Source of the DNA: an uncultured Bacteroidales bacterium
GTDB taxonomy: Bacteria > Bacteroidota > Bacteroidia > Bacteroidales > UBA932
Direction: 5' to 3'
DNA length: 45,447 bases
NCBI GenBank assembly: GCA_944326335.1
Contig: CALVDM010000019.1
Coordinates: forward strand, 1 to 45,447
How positions within the stretch are numbered: the stretch's first letter is position 1; every line of letters starts with the position of its first letter. Under the pieces are notes generated by a model that did no database searches, had not been told where the DNA came from, and saw only the letters and a program-made list of their open reading frames with translations. Below are positions 27,137-35,741 of this stretch, piece by piece. Position numbers and translations under genes: made by a program.

Positions 27137-27877
27137 ATGAAACTTCGCTGCGAGAATCTTGTAAAGAAATATGGAGTCAGGACAGTTGTGAAAGGCGTCT
27201 CGATGGAAGTCGAGCAAGGGGAGATAGTAGGTTTCCTCGGGCCGAACGGGGCAGGCAAGACAACGAGTTTCTACATGATTACGGGACTGATTGTCCCGAA
27301 TGCCGGGAAGATATATCTCGACGATGAAGACATCACCGGGCTTCCGATGTACAGGCGGGCCCAGAAAGGTGTCGGCTACCTTGCCCAGGAGGCTTCCGTG
27401 TTCAGACGCATGACAGTCGAGAACAATATCATGTCCGTCATGGAGATGTCCTCCTTCACGAAGGCCGAGAGAAAGGAACGCCTTGAATCCCTTATCGACG
27501 AATTCAACCTGCACAAGGTGCGCAAAAGCCTCGGAGTCCAGCTTTCAGGAGGTGAACGCCGCCGTTGCGAGATAGCGAGGGCCCTTGCCATAGACCCCAA
27601 GTTCATCCTGCTCGACGAGCCTTTCGCCGGAGTGGACCCTATCGCTGTGGAAGATATCCAGCATATAATCGCAAAGCTGAAATACAAGAATATCGGAGTC
27701 ATCATCACTGACCACAATGTGGGCGAGACCCTCGCAATCATCGACAGGGCTTATCTGCTTTACGAGGGGAACATACTCCAGAGCGGCACTCCGGAGGAGC
27801 TTGCGGCCGACGAGGAGGTGAGGACGAAGTATCTCGGTTCCACCTTCGTGCTGAAACGCTCCGCAGCCGTGAAGTGA
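27137..27877 (+). CDS. lptB: LPS export ABC transporter ATP-binding protein
   Basis: 246-residue ATPase that powers extraction of lipopolysaccharide from the inner membrane with LptF/LptG. Walker A is GPNGAGKT (35-42), the ABC signature is [15 protein letters not shown], Walker B is [15 protein letters not shown] and the switch His is in [12 protein letters not shown]. The phrases [17 protein letters not shown] and [20 protein letters not shown] are those of LptB rather than of the related branched-chain amino-acid transporters. It follows dnaX in the same direction. lptF/G are not in the window. Confidence 0.94.
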   Translation: MKLRCENLVKKYGVRTVVKGVSMEVEQGEIVGFLGPNGAGKTTSFYMITGLIVPNAGKIYLDDEDITGLPMYRRAQKGVGYLAQEASVFRRMTVENNIMSVMEMSSFTKAERKERLESLIDEFNLHKVRKSLGVQLSGGERRRCEIARALAIDPKFILLDEPFAGVDPIAVEDIQHIIAKLKYKNIGVIITDHNVGETLAIIDRAYLLYEGNILQSGTPEELAADEEVRTKYLGSTFVLKRSAAVK

Positions 27878-27908
27878 CGCATCCCGGACTCCGGACAGAG
27901 GGTACAGA

Positions 27909-27947
27909 AAAAAAGTGTGGAAGGCAAACCGCTTTCCACACTTTTTT
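27909..27947. terminator. Bidirectional Rho-independent terminator between lptB and efp
   Basis: Perfect 14-bp stem (27909-27922 with 27934-27947), core GTGTGGAA/TTCCACAC flanked by A6 on one side and T6 on the other, loop of 11 bases. The A and T runs make it work in both directions, which suits the convergent lptB and efp genes. Confidence 0.92.
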
Positions 27948-27983
27948 CGATGTGACATCCTGCTGCCGCGCAGGCAGCTGACA

Positions 27984-28550
27984 TTATTTCACCCTTTCTC
28001 CGTATGAGTGGTCGGTGGTGTTGACCCTGATTTTCTCTCCCTGGTTGATGAACAGAGGAACCATTATCTTGGCTCCGGTCTCGAGGGTCGCCTCCTTCAT
28101 TGCGCTTGTGGAAGCGGTATCTCCCTTGACTGCAGGCTCGGTGTAGGTCACCTCGAGCTCCACGTATGTAGGAAGCTCGCATGTGAGGCACCTTTCCTCG
28201 TCCGCGAGGAACATCATCTCCACATGCTGGCCTTCCTTCATGAGGTCCGCATTGTCCACGAGCTCCTCACCGAGGTGTATCTGCTCGAAAGTCTCCTCGT
28301 GCATGAAGTTGTATCCGTCCTCATCCTTGTAGAGGAACTGGTACGGACGCCTCTCGACATTTATCGTCTCTATCTTTGCCCCGGCGGTGAAAGTGTTCTC
28401 GAGTATCCTCCCGTTCTCCAGGTTGCGGAGTTTCGTCTTCACGAAAGCAGGGCCTTTCCCCGGCTTCACATGCTGGAACCATACTATCGAACACGGCTTG
28501 CCGTTGTAATTGATGTAAAGACCGTTCTTGAAATCAGCTGTTGTTGCCAT
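27984..28550 (-). CDS. efp: Translation elongation factor P
   Basis: 188-residue tRNA-shaped factor that rescues ribosomes stalled at polyproline. The start at 28550 (MATTADFKNGLYINYNGKPC) matches the family. A longer in-frame start upstream would add 34 residues and would run through the promoter, so it is rejected. The loop that carries the modified lysine is VKPGKGPAF, with Lys32 as the likely modified residue. EF-P OB domains follow (LPTYVELEVTYTEPAVKGDT, ATLETGAKIMVPLFINQGEKIRVNT). A consensus promoter is upstream and a strong bidirectional terminator lies downstream, so it is a single-gene unit. Confidence 0.97.
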   Translation of the reverse strand: MATTADFKNGLYINYNGKPCSIVWFQHVKPGKGPAFVKTKLRNLENGRILENTFTAGAKIETINVERRPYQFLYKDEDGYNFMHEETFEQIHLGEELVDNADLMKEGQHVEMMFLADEERCLTCELPTYVELEVTYTEPAVKGDTASTSAMKEATLETGAKIMVPLFINQGEKIRVNTTDHSYGERVK

Positions 28551-28588
28551 ATTTGTGTTTTTTAATGATTTTCCTGGTTTTGAGGGTG

Positions 28589-28620
28589 CAAAAATATAAA
28601 AATGAAACGTTTCCGCCAAA
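28589..28620 (-). promoter_or_regulatory. Promoter of efp (TTTG-N20-TATTTTTG)
   Basis: Minus strand: TTTG at 28617-28620, 20-base spacer, TATTTTTG at 28589-28596. Both elements match the Bacteroides consensus without a mismatch. The leader to the efp ATG is about 33 bases. Confidence 0.75.
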
Positions 28621-28648
28621 TTTTTGTCCGCAGAGGCTGTTGCGGCGG

Positions 28649-29593
28649 TCATTCTTCCGAATTGTAGGCAAGTATGTCGTTCGCTATCTCCTCAAGCAGC
28701 CATTTCGGAGTCGAGGCCGCCCCGCACACTCCCACCTTGTCGTCTTCCCTGAACCATTCCCTCCTTATCTCGTCCGGGGTCTCGATGTGGTATGTCCTTA
28801 TGTTCAGGGATTTGCACCTCTCGCAGAGCACTTTCCCGTTTGAACTTGCCTTGCCCGACACGAATATGAGGATGTCGTGGTCAATCGCGAATCTCGAGAG
28901 CTTTGCATGCCGGGTCGCCACCTGTGAGCATATTGTGTTGTGTACTGTCAGAAGCCCCCTTCCCGAGAACCTCTGCATCGGCAGCTCGTTCTCCTTGGCC
29001 ATCAGTTCCTCGAGTCTCGAGCATACGGAGGAGTATTCCGCCGGGCTCTTGGTGGTCTGGGAGAATATCTCGATATGCTTCTTCAGGTCTATCCTGCCGT
29101 CGTCAATGAGCTCTTCGAGCATCCTCATGTTCTCTACCACGATAGCATGCCCTTCCGCCTGGCCCACGAGGCCGAGGACCTCGGCATGGCCTATCTTGCC
29201 GAATATCACTATCTGCCCGTCGATGCTTCCGTCCTTTATCTTTGCGTATGCTTCCCGTATGCTCTCCTGCAGCTTCAGGACAACGGGACATGTGCAGTCG
29301 ATTATGTTGAAGTGTACCTGCCTCGCCTTGACGTATGTTGACGGCGGTTCTCCGTGCGCCCTTATGAGAAGGGACTCTCCGGCAGCGTCCTGCATGTCTT
29401 CGAGGTCCTCCTTGTCTATGGTCACGAGCCCCTTGGCCTCGAGCCGGGACAGCTCTGCGTCGTTGTGCACTATGGAGCCGAGGGAATAGAGCCGCCCCTG
29501 AGGCTTGTCGAGCTGTTCCTCAGCCTTCCTTATCGCCCTTGTGACTCCGGCACAGAAGCCGGAATTAGCATCAATGTCGACAGTCAGTTTCAT
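28649..29593 (-). CDS. ispH: 4-hydroxy-3-methylbut-2-enyl diphosphate reductase
   Basis: 314-residue iron-sulfur enzyme, the last step of the MEP pathway, making IPP and DMAPP. The start at 29593 (MKLTVDIDANSGFCAGV) is chosen because it follows cmk by 11 bases and matches the family. Cluster ligands appear as C14 in SGFCAGV, the Cys pair in IIDCTCPVV and the Cys in NTICSQVATRH. Other signature pieces are GSIVHNDAELSRLE, IRAHGEPPSTY, GKIGHAEVLGLVG and VGVCGAASTPKWLLEE. Probably second gene of an operon with cmk. IspH is enough to show that this organism makes isoprenoids by the MEP route. Confidence 0.96.
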   Translation of the reverse strand: MKLTVDIDANSGFCAGVTRAIRKAEEQLDKPQGRLYSLGSIVHNDAELSRLEAKGLVTIDKEDLEDMQDAAGESLLIRAHGEPPSTYVKARQVHFNIIDCTCPVVLKLQESIREAYAKIKDGSIDGQIVIFGKIGHAEVLGLVGQAEGHAIVVENMRMLEELIDDGRIDLKKHIEIFSQTTKSPAEYSSVCSRLEELMAKENELPMQRFSGRGLLTVHNTICSQVATRHAKLSRFAIDHDILIFVSGKASSNGKVLCERCKSLNIRTYHIETPDEIRREWFREDDKVGVCGAASTPKWLLEEIANDILAYNSEE

Positions 29594-29604
29594 ATTGCCA
29601 TGTT

Positions 29605-30303
29605 TTAATCCGATGCCCCGGGAAGCCTCGAGACGATATCCCTTATCCACACCATCTGGTCGTCCGGAGTCATGTGCGAGTTGTCGAGCACCACGGCGTC
29701 CGGAGCCTTGGCGAGAGGGGACACTTTCCTGTGGGAGTCGATGTAGTCCCTTTCCCTGACATTTTCGAGCACGTCCTCGAATTTCACGTCCTCGCCTTTC
29801 CCGATCATCTCCTTCATCCTTCTCATGGCGCGGACTTCAGGGTCGGCCGTCATGAATATCTTCAGCTCCGCATCCGGGAAGACGGTGGTGCCTATGTCCC
29901 TGCCGTCTATCACTACACGCTTCCTGCTCCCGAGCTCCCTGAGCTTCCTGTCCACATACCCGCGCACACAAGGTACTGCAGAGACCGGACTAACCTTTCT
30001 GGACACCGCAAGGGAGCGGATTTCCTTCTCGATGCATCGTTCCCCCATGTACGTCAGCGAGCCGTCCTTTCCTGCCTCGAAATGCAGGTCCAGCCCCGGA
30101 AGCGCGTCCGCAAGCCTTTTCTCGTCCACCGTGTTGTTGCTGTCTATCATCCCGTTCTCTATTGCGAACAGGGTTATGCCCCGGTAGAGAGCCCCGGAAT
30201 CCAGATACAGGAATCCTGCTTCCCTGGCAATGCGTTTCGCGAAGGAACTCTTCCCCGTGGAGGAATATCCGTCTATGGCTATTATGATGTCAGGTATATG
30301 CAT
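29605..30303 (-). CDS. cmk: Cytidylate kinase
   Basis: 232-residue kinase that phosphorylates CMP and dCMP. The start at 30303 (MHIPDIIIAIDGYSSTGKSS) puts the P-loop GYSSTGKSS at residues 12-20, as expected. The longer in-frame start lies across the promoter. Other family stretches are GFLYLDSGALYRGIT, VVIDGRDIGTTVFPDAELKIFM and RRMKEMIGKGEDV, with RDYIDSHRKVSPLAKAPDAVVLDN. It is followed by ispH, an arrangement common in Bacteroidota. Confidence 0.96.
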   Translation of the reverse strand: MHIPDIIIAIDGYSSTGKSSFAKRIAREAGFLYLDSGALYRGITLFAIENGMIDSNNTVDEKRLADALPGLDLHFEAGKDGSLTYMGERCIEKEIRSLAVSRKVSPVSAVPCVRGYVDRKLRELGSRKRVVIDGRDIGTTVFPDAELKIFMTADPEVRAMRRMKEMIGKGEDVKFEDVLENVRERDYIDSHRKVSPLAKAPDAVVLDNSHMTPDDQMVWIRDIVSRLPGASD

Positions 30304-30336
30304 CGGTGCACTCGGATGGTCAGTTTTCAAGACAGG

Positions 30337-30344
30337 CAAAATTA
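30337..30344 (-). promoter_or_regulatory. Probable -7 box for cmk-ispH
   Basis: Minus strand TAATTTTG, exact TAnnTTTG match, 34 bases before the cmk ATG. A TTTC 21 bases further up is a weak -33 candidate. Confidence 0.5.
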
Positions 30345-30373
30345 CAAAAAATTTCTGAAGTGATTGAAAAAGT

Positions 30374-30399
30374 CCGATATTTGTATCGGCAGTCTGCCG
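30374..30399. promoter_or_regulatory. Two overlapping palindromes ahead of the response regulator gene
   Basis: CCGATA/TATCGG with a TTTG centre at 30374-30389, directly overlapped by CGGCAG/CTGCCG with a single central T at 30387-30399. They sit 18-43 bases before the ATG at 30417 and upstream of the divergent cmk promoter. They could be operator sites for both genes or, if transcribed, two alternative RNA hairpins. Confidence 0.5.
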
Positions 30400-30416
30400 T
30401 TTGAAATTTCAGAATC

Positions 30417-31565
30417 ATGAAGATACTTGTCATAGACGACGAAAGGTCGATAAGGAATTCCCTCAAGGAGATATTGCTCGATGAAGGATATGAGGTGGAT
30501 GTCGCCGAGGATGGCGTCCAGGGTTGTGAAATGGCTGAGAAAGAGAAGTACAGCGTCATATTCTGCGACATAAAGATGCCCAAGATGGACGGGGTGGAAG
30601 TCCTCGAGAAGCTCGAGGCGGCGGGCATAGACTCCGCCGTTGTCATGATTTCCGGCCACGGGGACATAGACACTGCCGTGGAGTGCATAAAGAAAGGCGC
30701 ATTCGACTTCATCCAGAAGCCTCTCGACCTGAACCGCATCTTCATCACCATCAAGAACGCCACCGACAAGGTATCTCTCGTGAAGGAGACCAGAATCCTC
30801 AAGAAGAAGGTGTACGGGCAGGAGATGATAGGCGAATCCGAGCCGATGCAGCACATCCGGGACATGATAGACAAGGTGGCCCCGACCGATGCGAGGGTGC
30901 TCATCATAGGTGCCAACGGAACCGGAAAGGAACTTGTGGCCAGAAGCCTGCATCAGAAGAGCGCCCGCTCATCCATGCCTTACGTGGAGGTGAACTGCGC
31001 CGCAATACCGTCCGAACTTATAGAAAGCGAGCTTTTCGGGCATGAGAAGGGAGCCTTCACATCCGCCATAAAGCAGCACAAGGGCAAGTTCGAGCAGGCC
31101 GACGGCGGCACGCTTTTCCTTGACGAGATAGGCGATATGAGCCTTGCCGCCCAGGCGAAGGTCCTGAGGGTGCTCCAGGAGAAGAAACTCTCGAGAGTGG
31201 GCAGCGACAAGGATATCCTCGTGGATGTAAGGGTGCTGGCCGCTACGAACAAGAATCTGAAGGAAGAGATTGCAAAAGGCAATTTCAGGGAAGACCTCTA
31301 CCACAGGCTTAGTGTGATTGTGATAAATGTCCCGAAACTCGACGAGAGGAAGACCGACATCCCTCTGCTTGTGGATTATTTCATAGACCAGATATGCAGC
31401 GAGACAGGGATGATGCGCAGGAAAGTGGAGCCGGATGCGTTGAAGCTGCTCGTGGACAAGTCCTGGTCCGGGAACATCCGTGAACTCAGGAATGTGGTCG
31501 AGAGGCTGCTGATTCTCTCCGGAGACAGCATCACCGCACAGGATGTCCGCAACTACGTCTATTGA
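30417..31565 (+). CDS. Sigma-54-type response regulator lacking the DNA-binding domain
   Basis: 382-residue NtrC-family activator. The receiver domain has the acidic pair in VIDDE, phospho-acceptor D51 (FCDIKMPKMDG) and K101. The AAA+ domain has Walker A GANGTGKE (165-172), a sigma-54 contact loop GAFTSA (212-217, consensus GAFTGA), Walker B GTLFLDEIGDM (231-241), arginine-finger region REDLYHRLSV (291-300) and sensor II GNIRELRN (352-359). The protein ends 23 residues later at DVRNYVY, so the C-terminal Fis-type helix-turn-helix present in most NtrC proteins (total about 450-470) is absent. Some natural activators, such as Helicobacter FlgR, also lack it and act from solution. The stop abuts the stop of the NtrY-like kinase on the opposite strand, its likely partner. 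Confidence 0.93.
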   Translation: MKILVIDDERSIRNSLKEILLDEGYEVDVAEDGVQGCEMAEKEKYSVIFCDIKMPKMDGVEVLEKLEAAGIDSAVVMISGHGDIDTAVECIKKGAFDFIQKPLDLNRIFITIKNATDKVSLVKETRILKKKVYGQEMIGESEPMQHIRDMIDKVAPTDARVLIIGANGTGKELVARSLHQKSARSSMPYVEVNCAAIPSELIESELFGHEKGAFTSAIKQHKGKFEQADGGTLFLDEIGDMSLAAQAKVLRVLQEKKLSRVGSDKDILVDVRVLAATNKNLKEEIAKGNFREDLYHRLSVIVINVPKLDERKTDIPLLVDYFIDQICSETGMMRRKVEPDALKLLVDKSWSGNIRELRNVVERLLILSGDSITAQDVRNYVY

Positions 31566-34500
31566 TTACTGGCTGCTCTGCCTGGGCAGCCTTACCGTGA
31601 AGCAGGCCCCGTACAGGTTGTAAGACTTCCGGTAGAGTATTTCCCCGTTGCACTTCTCCACAATGTTGCGGCAGATGGCAAGTCCGAGTCCGGTGCCGCC
31701 GCTCTTTGTGGTGAAATTAGGGGTGAAGAGCCTGCTCCTGTTCTCCTCGCTCACTCCAGGGCCGTTGTCTTCGAACACCACGTCGTAGTATCCGTCCTTG
31801 GTGCTGTTCCTCAGGCATATCAGGATTTCGCCTGTCTTCACCGGCTGTCCGTTCTCAAGAGCCTGTTTCTGCTGTATCTCTATAGCCTGTATGGCATTTG
31901 TCAGCAGGTTCACGAACACGCGTATCAGCTGCGGCTTCGGTGCCATGACGTATGCCTCCGGCATCCCGAGGTATGATATGTTTATGTTGTCCTTGTTGTC
32001 GAAGATTACGAGCTGGTCCCTGAGCGTGGCGTCGAGGTCTAGCAGCACAGGCTCCTCGCTGTACAGCTTGGCGAATGTCGAGAACTCGTTGGCCGTCTCA
32101 GTGAGGATGTCGATGTGTTCCAGTATCACGGAAGCCACCTTGTCGAATTTCTCCTCCCACTTCGGGTCGTTCTTCTGCTTCAGGCGCATGAGCCTCTGAA
32201 TCTCCAGTTTGATAGGGGTGAGCGGGTTCTTTATCTCATGGGCCACCTGCCTTGCCATCTCGCTCCATGCCTTGTCCCTCTCGGCCTGGGCGAGCTTCCT
32301 TGCGCTCTCGGACAGGTCGGTCACCATCCTGTTATAGGCATTCACAAGTGTCGAAATCTCGTCGTCCCTGTCGTATTTGATGTAGTCGAGCGAATGAATG
32401 TCCGTCGACGACATCTTCTTGCCTATCTCCGTCACAGGCTTGAATATGGCGTTCACAAGCGTGGTGCTCAGGACGATGGTCGCGACAAGCAGTATTATGA
32501 ATACGTTGAATATTAGCGCGCTGTAGAAGAAGGCGTCGTGCCTGAGCACGTAGTTCTGCCCTATGTACGGCGAGTTGAGGATTGCCACCATCACGCCCTC
32601 TTCATTGAATATCGGGGCATACAGCGAATAGAACCTGTGGTCCGCCACTTTCTCCCTGCAGATGTAGAACCGCTGGTTCTTGACCCTGATGTTGTAGTAG
32701 GCCTGCTGGTTCATCCTCGACCCGAGTATCATCTTCTCGAACACTTCCGGTGTGGTGGAGCGGAAAACCTTGCCCTGTGGAGTGTAGAGCGTGAGATCCG
32801 ACCTTGTCGTCGTGCTTATGGCCTCTATCGAAGCCATCATGTCGGGAGTATTCATGTCCTGCCAAGACCTCGCATATTTCGCCCGCGACTCTATGAGCCG
32901 CTGCAGGGTGTTTATCTTGTCGGTCATGAGGTTGTACGTGTTGGTGGAGTTCCTCTTGTAGACGAAGGCCACGCTTGCGCTGGTCATGACAATGAGGGTC
33001 AGGAACAGCGACAGAGAAAGCACGGAATTGATTCTCGACCGGTAGTAGTTCTTCGGGGATGCCTGCCTCCTGTCGCTTCGCCAGAACACCACGAGATACA
33101 GGAGACCGTATATCAGTATCAGCAGGTACGAGAAGTTTATCAGGTAGGTGAGCCATCCTCTTATCGGCCGTGAGGTGATTATCACCTCGTTGTCCGATAT
33201 CCTGTTTACGAAGTGTGTGTACTTGTTCTCCCTGAAATGCGTCAGCCCCTTGTTGTTTATCCTGTCTTTCAGCCCTGAATCGAGCACGGCAGGGAAAGCA
33301 TAGTTGCCCCGGTATTTCGTGAGCTTCCCGAACATGAACCTGGCATAGGAATAGAACGGCGGCAAATCCACCTGGTCCGGCTTCCGGCTGCCCTTGAAGA
33401 TGCTCATGTAGCCGTTTTCCCCGAGATGCGTCTTCTCCTCTATCTCGAGGAACATGTGCACTACCCCTGATGTCCTTGAATAATAGATGAATGACCCGAG
33501 ATAGGATGCGTTCCCGAATTCGTCGGATACGAACCGGAATCTCGAGTTCTGCGCCAGCGGCACGCCTCCGATGAATTTCCTGCCGAAATAATCCAGGCAC
33601 GGGGCTTCCTCACCGTGAGAGTCCCTGTGGCCTGCATTGTCCCGGCAGAGTGTGACAGTGACCGAATAGTCCTGTGATATGCGGTAGAGATAGTTCTCGT
33701 TCAGCCTGTTCAATATTATGAGGTCGCTCCTGTCAAGCTCCGAAAGCGGCGCCACCATCGGGTCCGTGGCTATCGCATCCTCTATGGACCTGAGCTGGAT
33801 TTCAAGCGAGAGATCCCTGTCCACGGCGAGCCGGCTGGTGAGCACCCCTATCTTGTCCTGCTCCTTCCTGAATCCGAGCACTCCTGTCATGACGGTCATG
33901 TAGAGTGCGCAGATTGCTGAGAAGACGATGAAGCATTTCTTTGTCATCAGGTTGTACCTCCACCCTGTCAGCTCCCTGACCACCGGTCTGAGCATCTGGA
34001 GCAGAAGCAGCATGCAGAACAGGATGGCCGTGTATGAAATGTAGACTGCCATGCTGTAGACGGAGAGGTTGAACCATTGGTACAGCTCCAGGGTGATGTT
34101 CGAGTTCATCGTCAGGCTCACGATGGATACATGCACATATACTGCCGTGCAGACTATGGTGGCGATTATGCCTGTGGCGTAGAGGGCCATGCGTCCCTTC
34201 CTCCGGCTCTTGAGCATCCGTTCCATGAACTGTTTGCGGCAGATGTAGACGCATATCAGATAGCTGAACACGAGGCTGTTCAGGATGAACAGCGCCCCGA
34301 ACGAGAACAGCACCGACCCTCCGGCATAGATTTCCGGGGAGAATATGGGAAATACGTTGCGCAACTGCAGCCCCCAGCTGTAAGCCACGGCGGCGATTCC
34401 TGTTATCGCTGCCACAGTGACCGTGAAGTTCCTTATGGTCGGATGCGCCCTCAGATACAGTATCACCGACACGAGCAGGGATATCAGGGCAAGCCACCTG

Positions 34501-35177
34501 AGCAGCGCGTTCATCGGGAAGGGGATGTCCCTGTTGGTCTCGGAGATGATTTTGAACAGCGGTTCGCCGTTTATGGTTACAGGCACTCCTCCGGTGTGGT
34601 TTATGGCCATCACCACGTATTTCCTCGGCAGTTTCAGTGCAGGGTTCACCCCGGATTCGGAATTTTTCCTGTTGGCAAGGAGAGTGTTCTGTATCTCGAG
34701 CCCGTACACGGCCTTGCGGCCCATATTGTCGGACTTGTTCCCCATTATGTACCACTTGGAGCCGATGTTCATGTAACTAATTCCCTGCGGAATCGTGGCC
34801 AGGGGGGAGGACAGGCCCTGCCTGAGGTTGGACAGCTTCTGGAGCACGACCCGCGTGCTTATGTCGTCGTTGTTTATAGGGAACTGGTTGCACCACGACT
34901 TCAGCGTGTCATAGGAGTAGCTGTATATGACCATGTCCGGCGGAAGCTTCTCCAGCTCCACCCACACGTTGCAGTCAGGGTCCATGGCTTTGTCCACATA
35001 TCTGTCAAGGAGCCTGAGACGTTTCTCGACCCTCTTGCCGAGATTCTCGGCCGCCTTCTCCGCGCTCTCCGAATTGATTTTCAGAGACACGGACAATGTG
35101 AACAGGACCAGGGCGAGGCCGAGAAATATCTTCCAGCCGTCCCTTATCCAGTCTATGTGCCATCTTTTCCCTTTCAT
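31566..35177 (-). CDS. Giant NtrY-like membrane sensor histidine kinase
   Basis: 1203-residue sensor kinase. An N-terminal TM helix (about 14-32) precedes a first extracytoplasmic domain. A block of about six TM helices follows (about 225-460), then a second extracytoplasmic domain, a TM near 690 and one near 725, a third sensor domain, and a TM near 915 leading to a HAMP segment (FKPVTEIGKKMSSTDIHSLD). The H-box is QVAHEIKNPLTPIK with phospho-accepting H980. The ATPase domain has LLTNAIQAIE (N box), FEDNGPGV (G1) and GGTGLGLAIC (G2). HEIKNPLTPIK is the NtrY-type H-box, which pairs with sigma-54 regulators. The stop codon is immediately adjacent to that of the response regulator on the other strand. 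It begins 6 bases after rlmH. The stimulus cannot be inferred. Confidence 0.93.
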   Translation of the reverse strand: MKGKRWHIDWIRDGWKIFLGLALVLFTLSVSLKINSESAEKAAENLGKRVEKRLRLLDRYVDKAMDPDCNVWVELEKLPPDMVIYSYSYDTLKSWCNQFPINNDDISTRVVLQKLSNLRQGLSSPLATIPQGISYMNIGSKWYIMGNKSDNMGRKAVYGLEIQNTLLANRKNSESGVNPALKLPRKYVVMAINHTGGVPVTINGEPLFKIISETNRDIPFPMNALLRWLALISLLVSVILYLRAHPTIRNFTVTVAAITGIAAVAYSWGLQLRNVFPIFSPEIYAGGSVLFSFGALFILNSLVFSYLICVYICRKQFMERMLKSRRKGRMALYATGIIATIVCTAVYVHVSIVSLTMNSNITLELYQWFNLSVYSMAVYISYTAILFCMLLLLQMLRPVVRELTGWRYNLMTKKCFIVFSAICALYMTVMTGVLGFRKEQDKIGVLTSRLAVDRDLSLEIQLRSIEDAIATDPMVAPLSELDRSDLIILNRLNENYLYRISQDYSVTVTLCRDNAGHRDSHGEEAPCLDYFGRKFIGGVPLAQNSRFRFVSDEFGNASYLGSFIYYSRTSGVVHMFLEIEEKTHLGENGYMSIFKGSRKPDQVDLPPFYSYARFMFGKLTKYRGNYAFPAVLDSGLKDRINNKGLTHFRENKYTHFVNRISDNEVIITSRPIRGWLTYLINFSYLLILIYGLLYLVVFWRSDRRQASPKNYYRSRINSVLSLSLFLTLIVMTSASVAFVYKRNSTNTYNLMTDKINTLQRLIESRAKYARSWQDMNTPDMMASIEAISTTTRSDLTLYTPQGKVFRSTTPEVFEKMILGSRMNQQAYYNIRVKNQRFYICREKVADHRFYSLYAPIFNEEGVMVAILNSPYIGQNYVLRHDAFFYSALIFNVFIILLVATIVLSTTLVNAIFKPVTEIGKKMSSTDIHSLDYIKYDRDDEISTLVNAYNRMVTDLSESARKLAQAERDKAWSEMARQVAHEIKNPLTPIKLEIQRLMRLKQKNDPKWEEKFDKVASVILEHIDILTETANEFSTFAKLYSEEPVLLDLDATLRDQLVIFDNKDNINISYLGMPEAYVMAPKPQLIRVFVNLLTNAIQAIEIQQKQALENGQPVKTGEILICLRNSTKDGYYDVVFEDNGPGVSEENRSRLFTPNFTTKSGGTGLGLAICRNIVEKCNGEILYRKSYNLYGACFTVRLPRQSSQ

Positions 35178-35183
35178 TGTGCG

Positions 35184-35657
35184 CTACTCGTGGTGATACT
35201 GCTCTCCTCTGAGGATTGTAAATGCTCGGTACAGCTGCTCAAGGAATATCACCCTTACCATCTGGTGCGGGAATGTCATCTTTGACAGTGAGATTCTTTC
35301 GTCGGCCCTCGCGTAGACGGCTTCGGAAAACCCGTAGGCCCCGCCAATCACGAACACCATGTCGCCCGACGAATGCGAAATCCTCTTCCCGAGCCTGGCC
35401 GCCCACGCCGAGGATGAGAATTCCATGCCTTTCTCGTCGAGCAGGACCACATAGTCCCCTACTGAAATGTTCTTCAGTATGGCTTCCCCTTCCTTTGCCT
35501 TCAGCAAATCCTTCCCGTACGAAGCGGCGTTCCTGATGTCCGGAATCTCGACGATGGAGAAGTTCACGTAATGCGACAGCCTGGAGACATACACCTCCAT
35601 GCCGGACCGTACCCAGCCGGTATCCGTCTTTCCTGTCACTATCAATCTGATTCTCAT
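35184..35657 (-). CDS. rlmH: 23S rRNA (pseudouridine1915-N3)-methyltransferase RlmH
   Basis: 157-residue SPOUT-family methyltransferase that modifies pseudouridine 1915 in helix 69 of 23S rRNA. The start at 35657 (MRIRLIVTGKT) gives the usual length. The SAM-binding knot is VFVIGGAYGFSEAVYARA and the end is SLSKMTFPHQMVRVIFLEQL then YRAFTILRGEQYHHE, the conserved RlmH terminus. It is the first gene of a two-gene unit with the giant kinase, an unusual partner for an rRNA enzyme that is probably due to simple read-through. Confidence 0.96.
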   Translation of the reverse strand: MRIRLIVTGKTDTGWVRSGMEVYVSRLSHYVNFSIVEIPDIRNAASYGKDLLKAKEGEAILKNISVGDYVVLLDEKGMEFSSSAWAARLGKRISHSSGDMVFVIGGAYGFSEAVYARADERISLSKMTFPHQMVRVIFLEQLYRAFTILRGEQYHHE

Positions 35658-35684
35658 GTCTGTCCGGATGTCGATGCCATCGCA

Positions 35685-35716
35685 CAAATATACTTACGTG
35701 GCTCGGATTTTGCAAC
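35685..35716 (-). promoter_or_regulatory. Probable promoter of rlmH and the NtrY-like kinase
   Basis: Minus strand: GTTG at 35713-35716 (one mismatch to TTTG), 20-base spacer, TATATTTG at 35685-35692 (exact -7 match). The ATG follows 27 bases later. Confidence 0.6.
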
Positions 35717-35741
35717 AACAGCCTGCCGATATTTTTTTCCG

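Noticed and set aside
28551-28652. Longer N-terminus for efp
   Set aside because: The extension passes through a consensus promoter (28589-28620) and is not part of the EF-P family. The ATG at 28550 is used instead.
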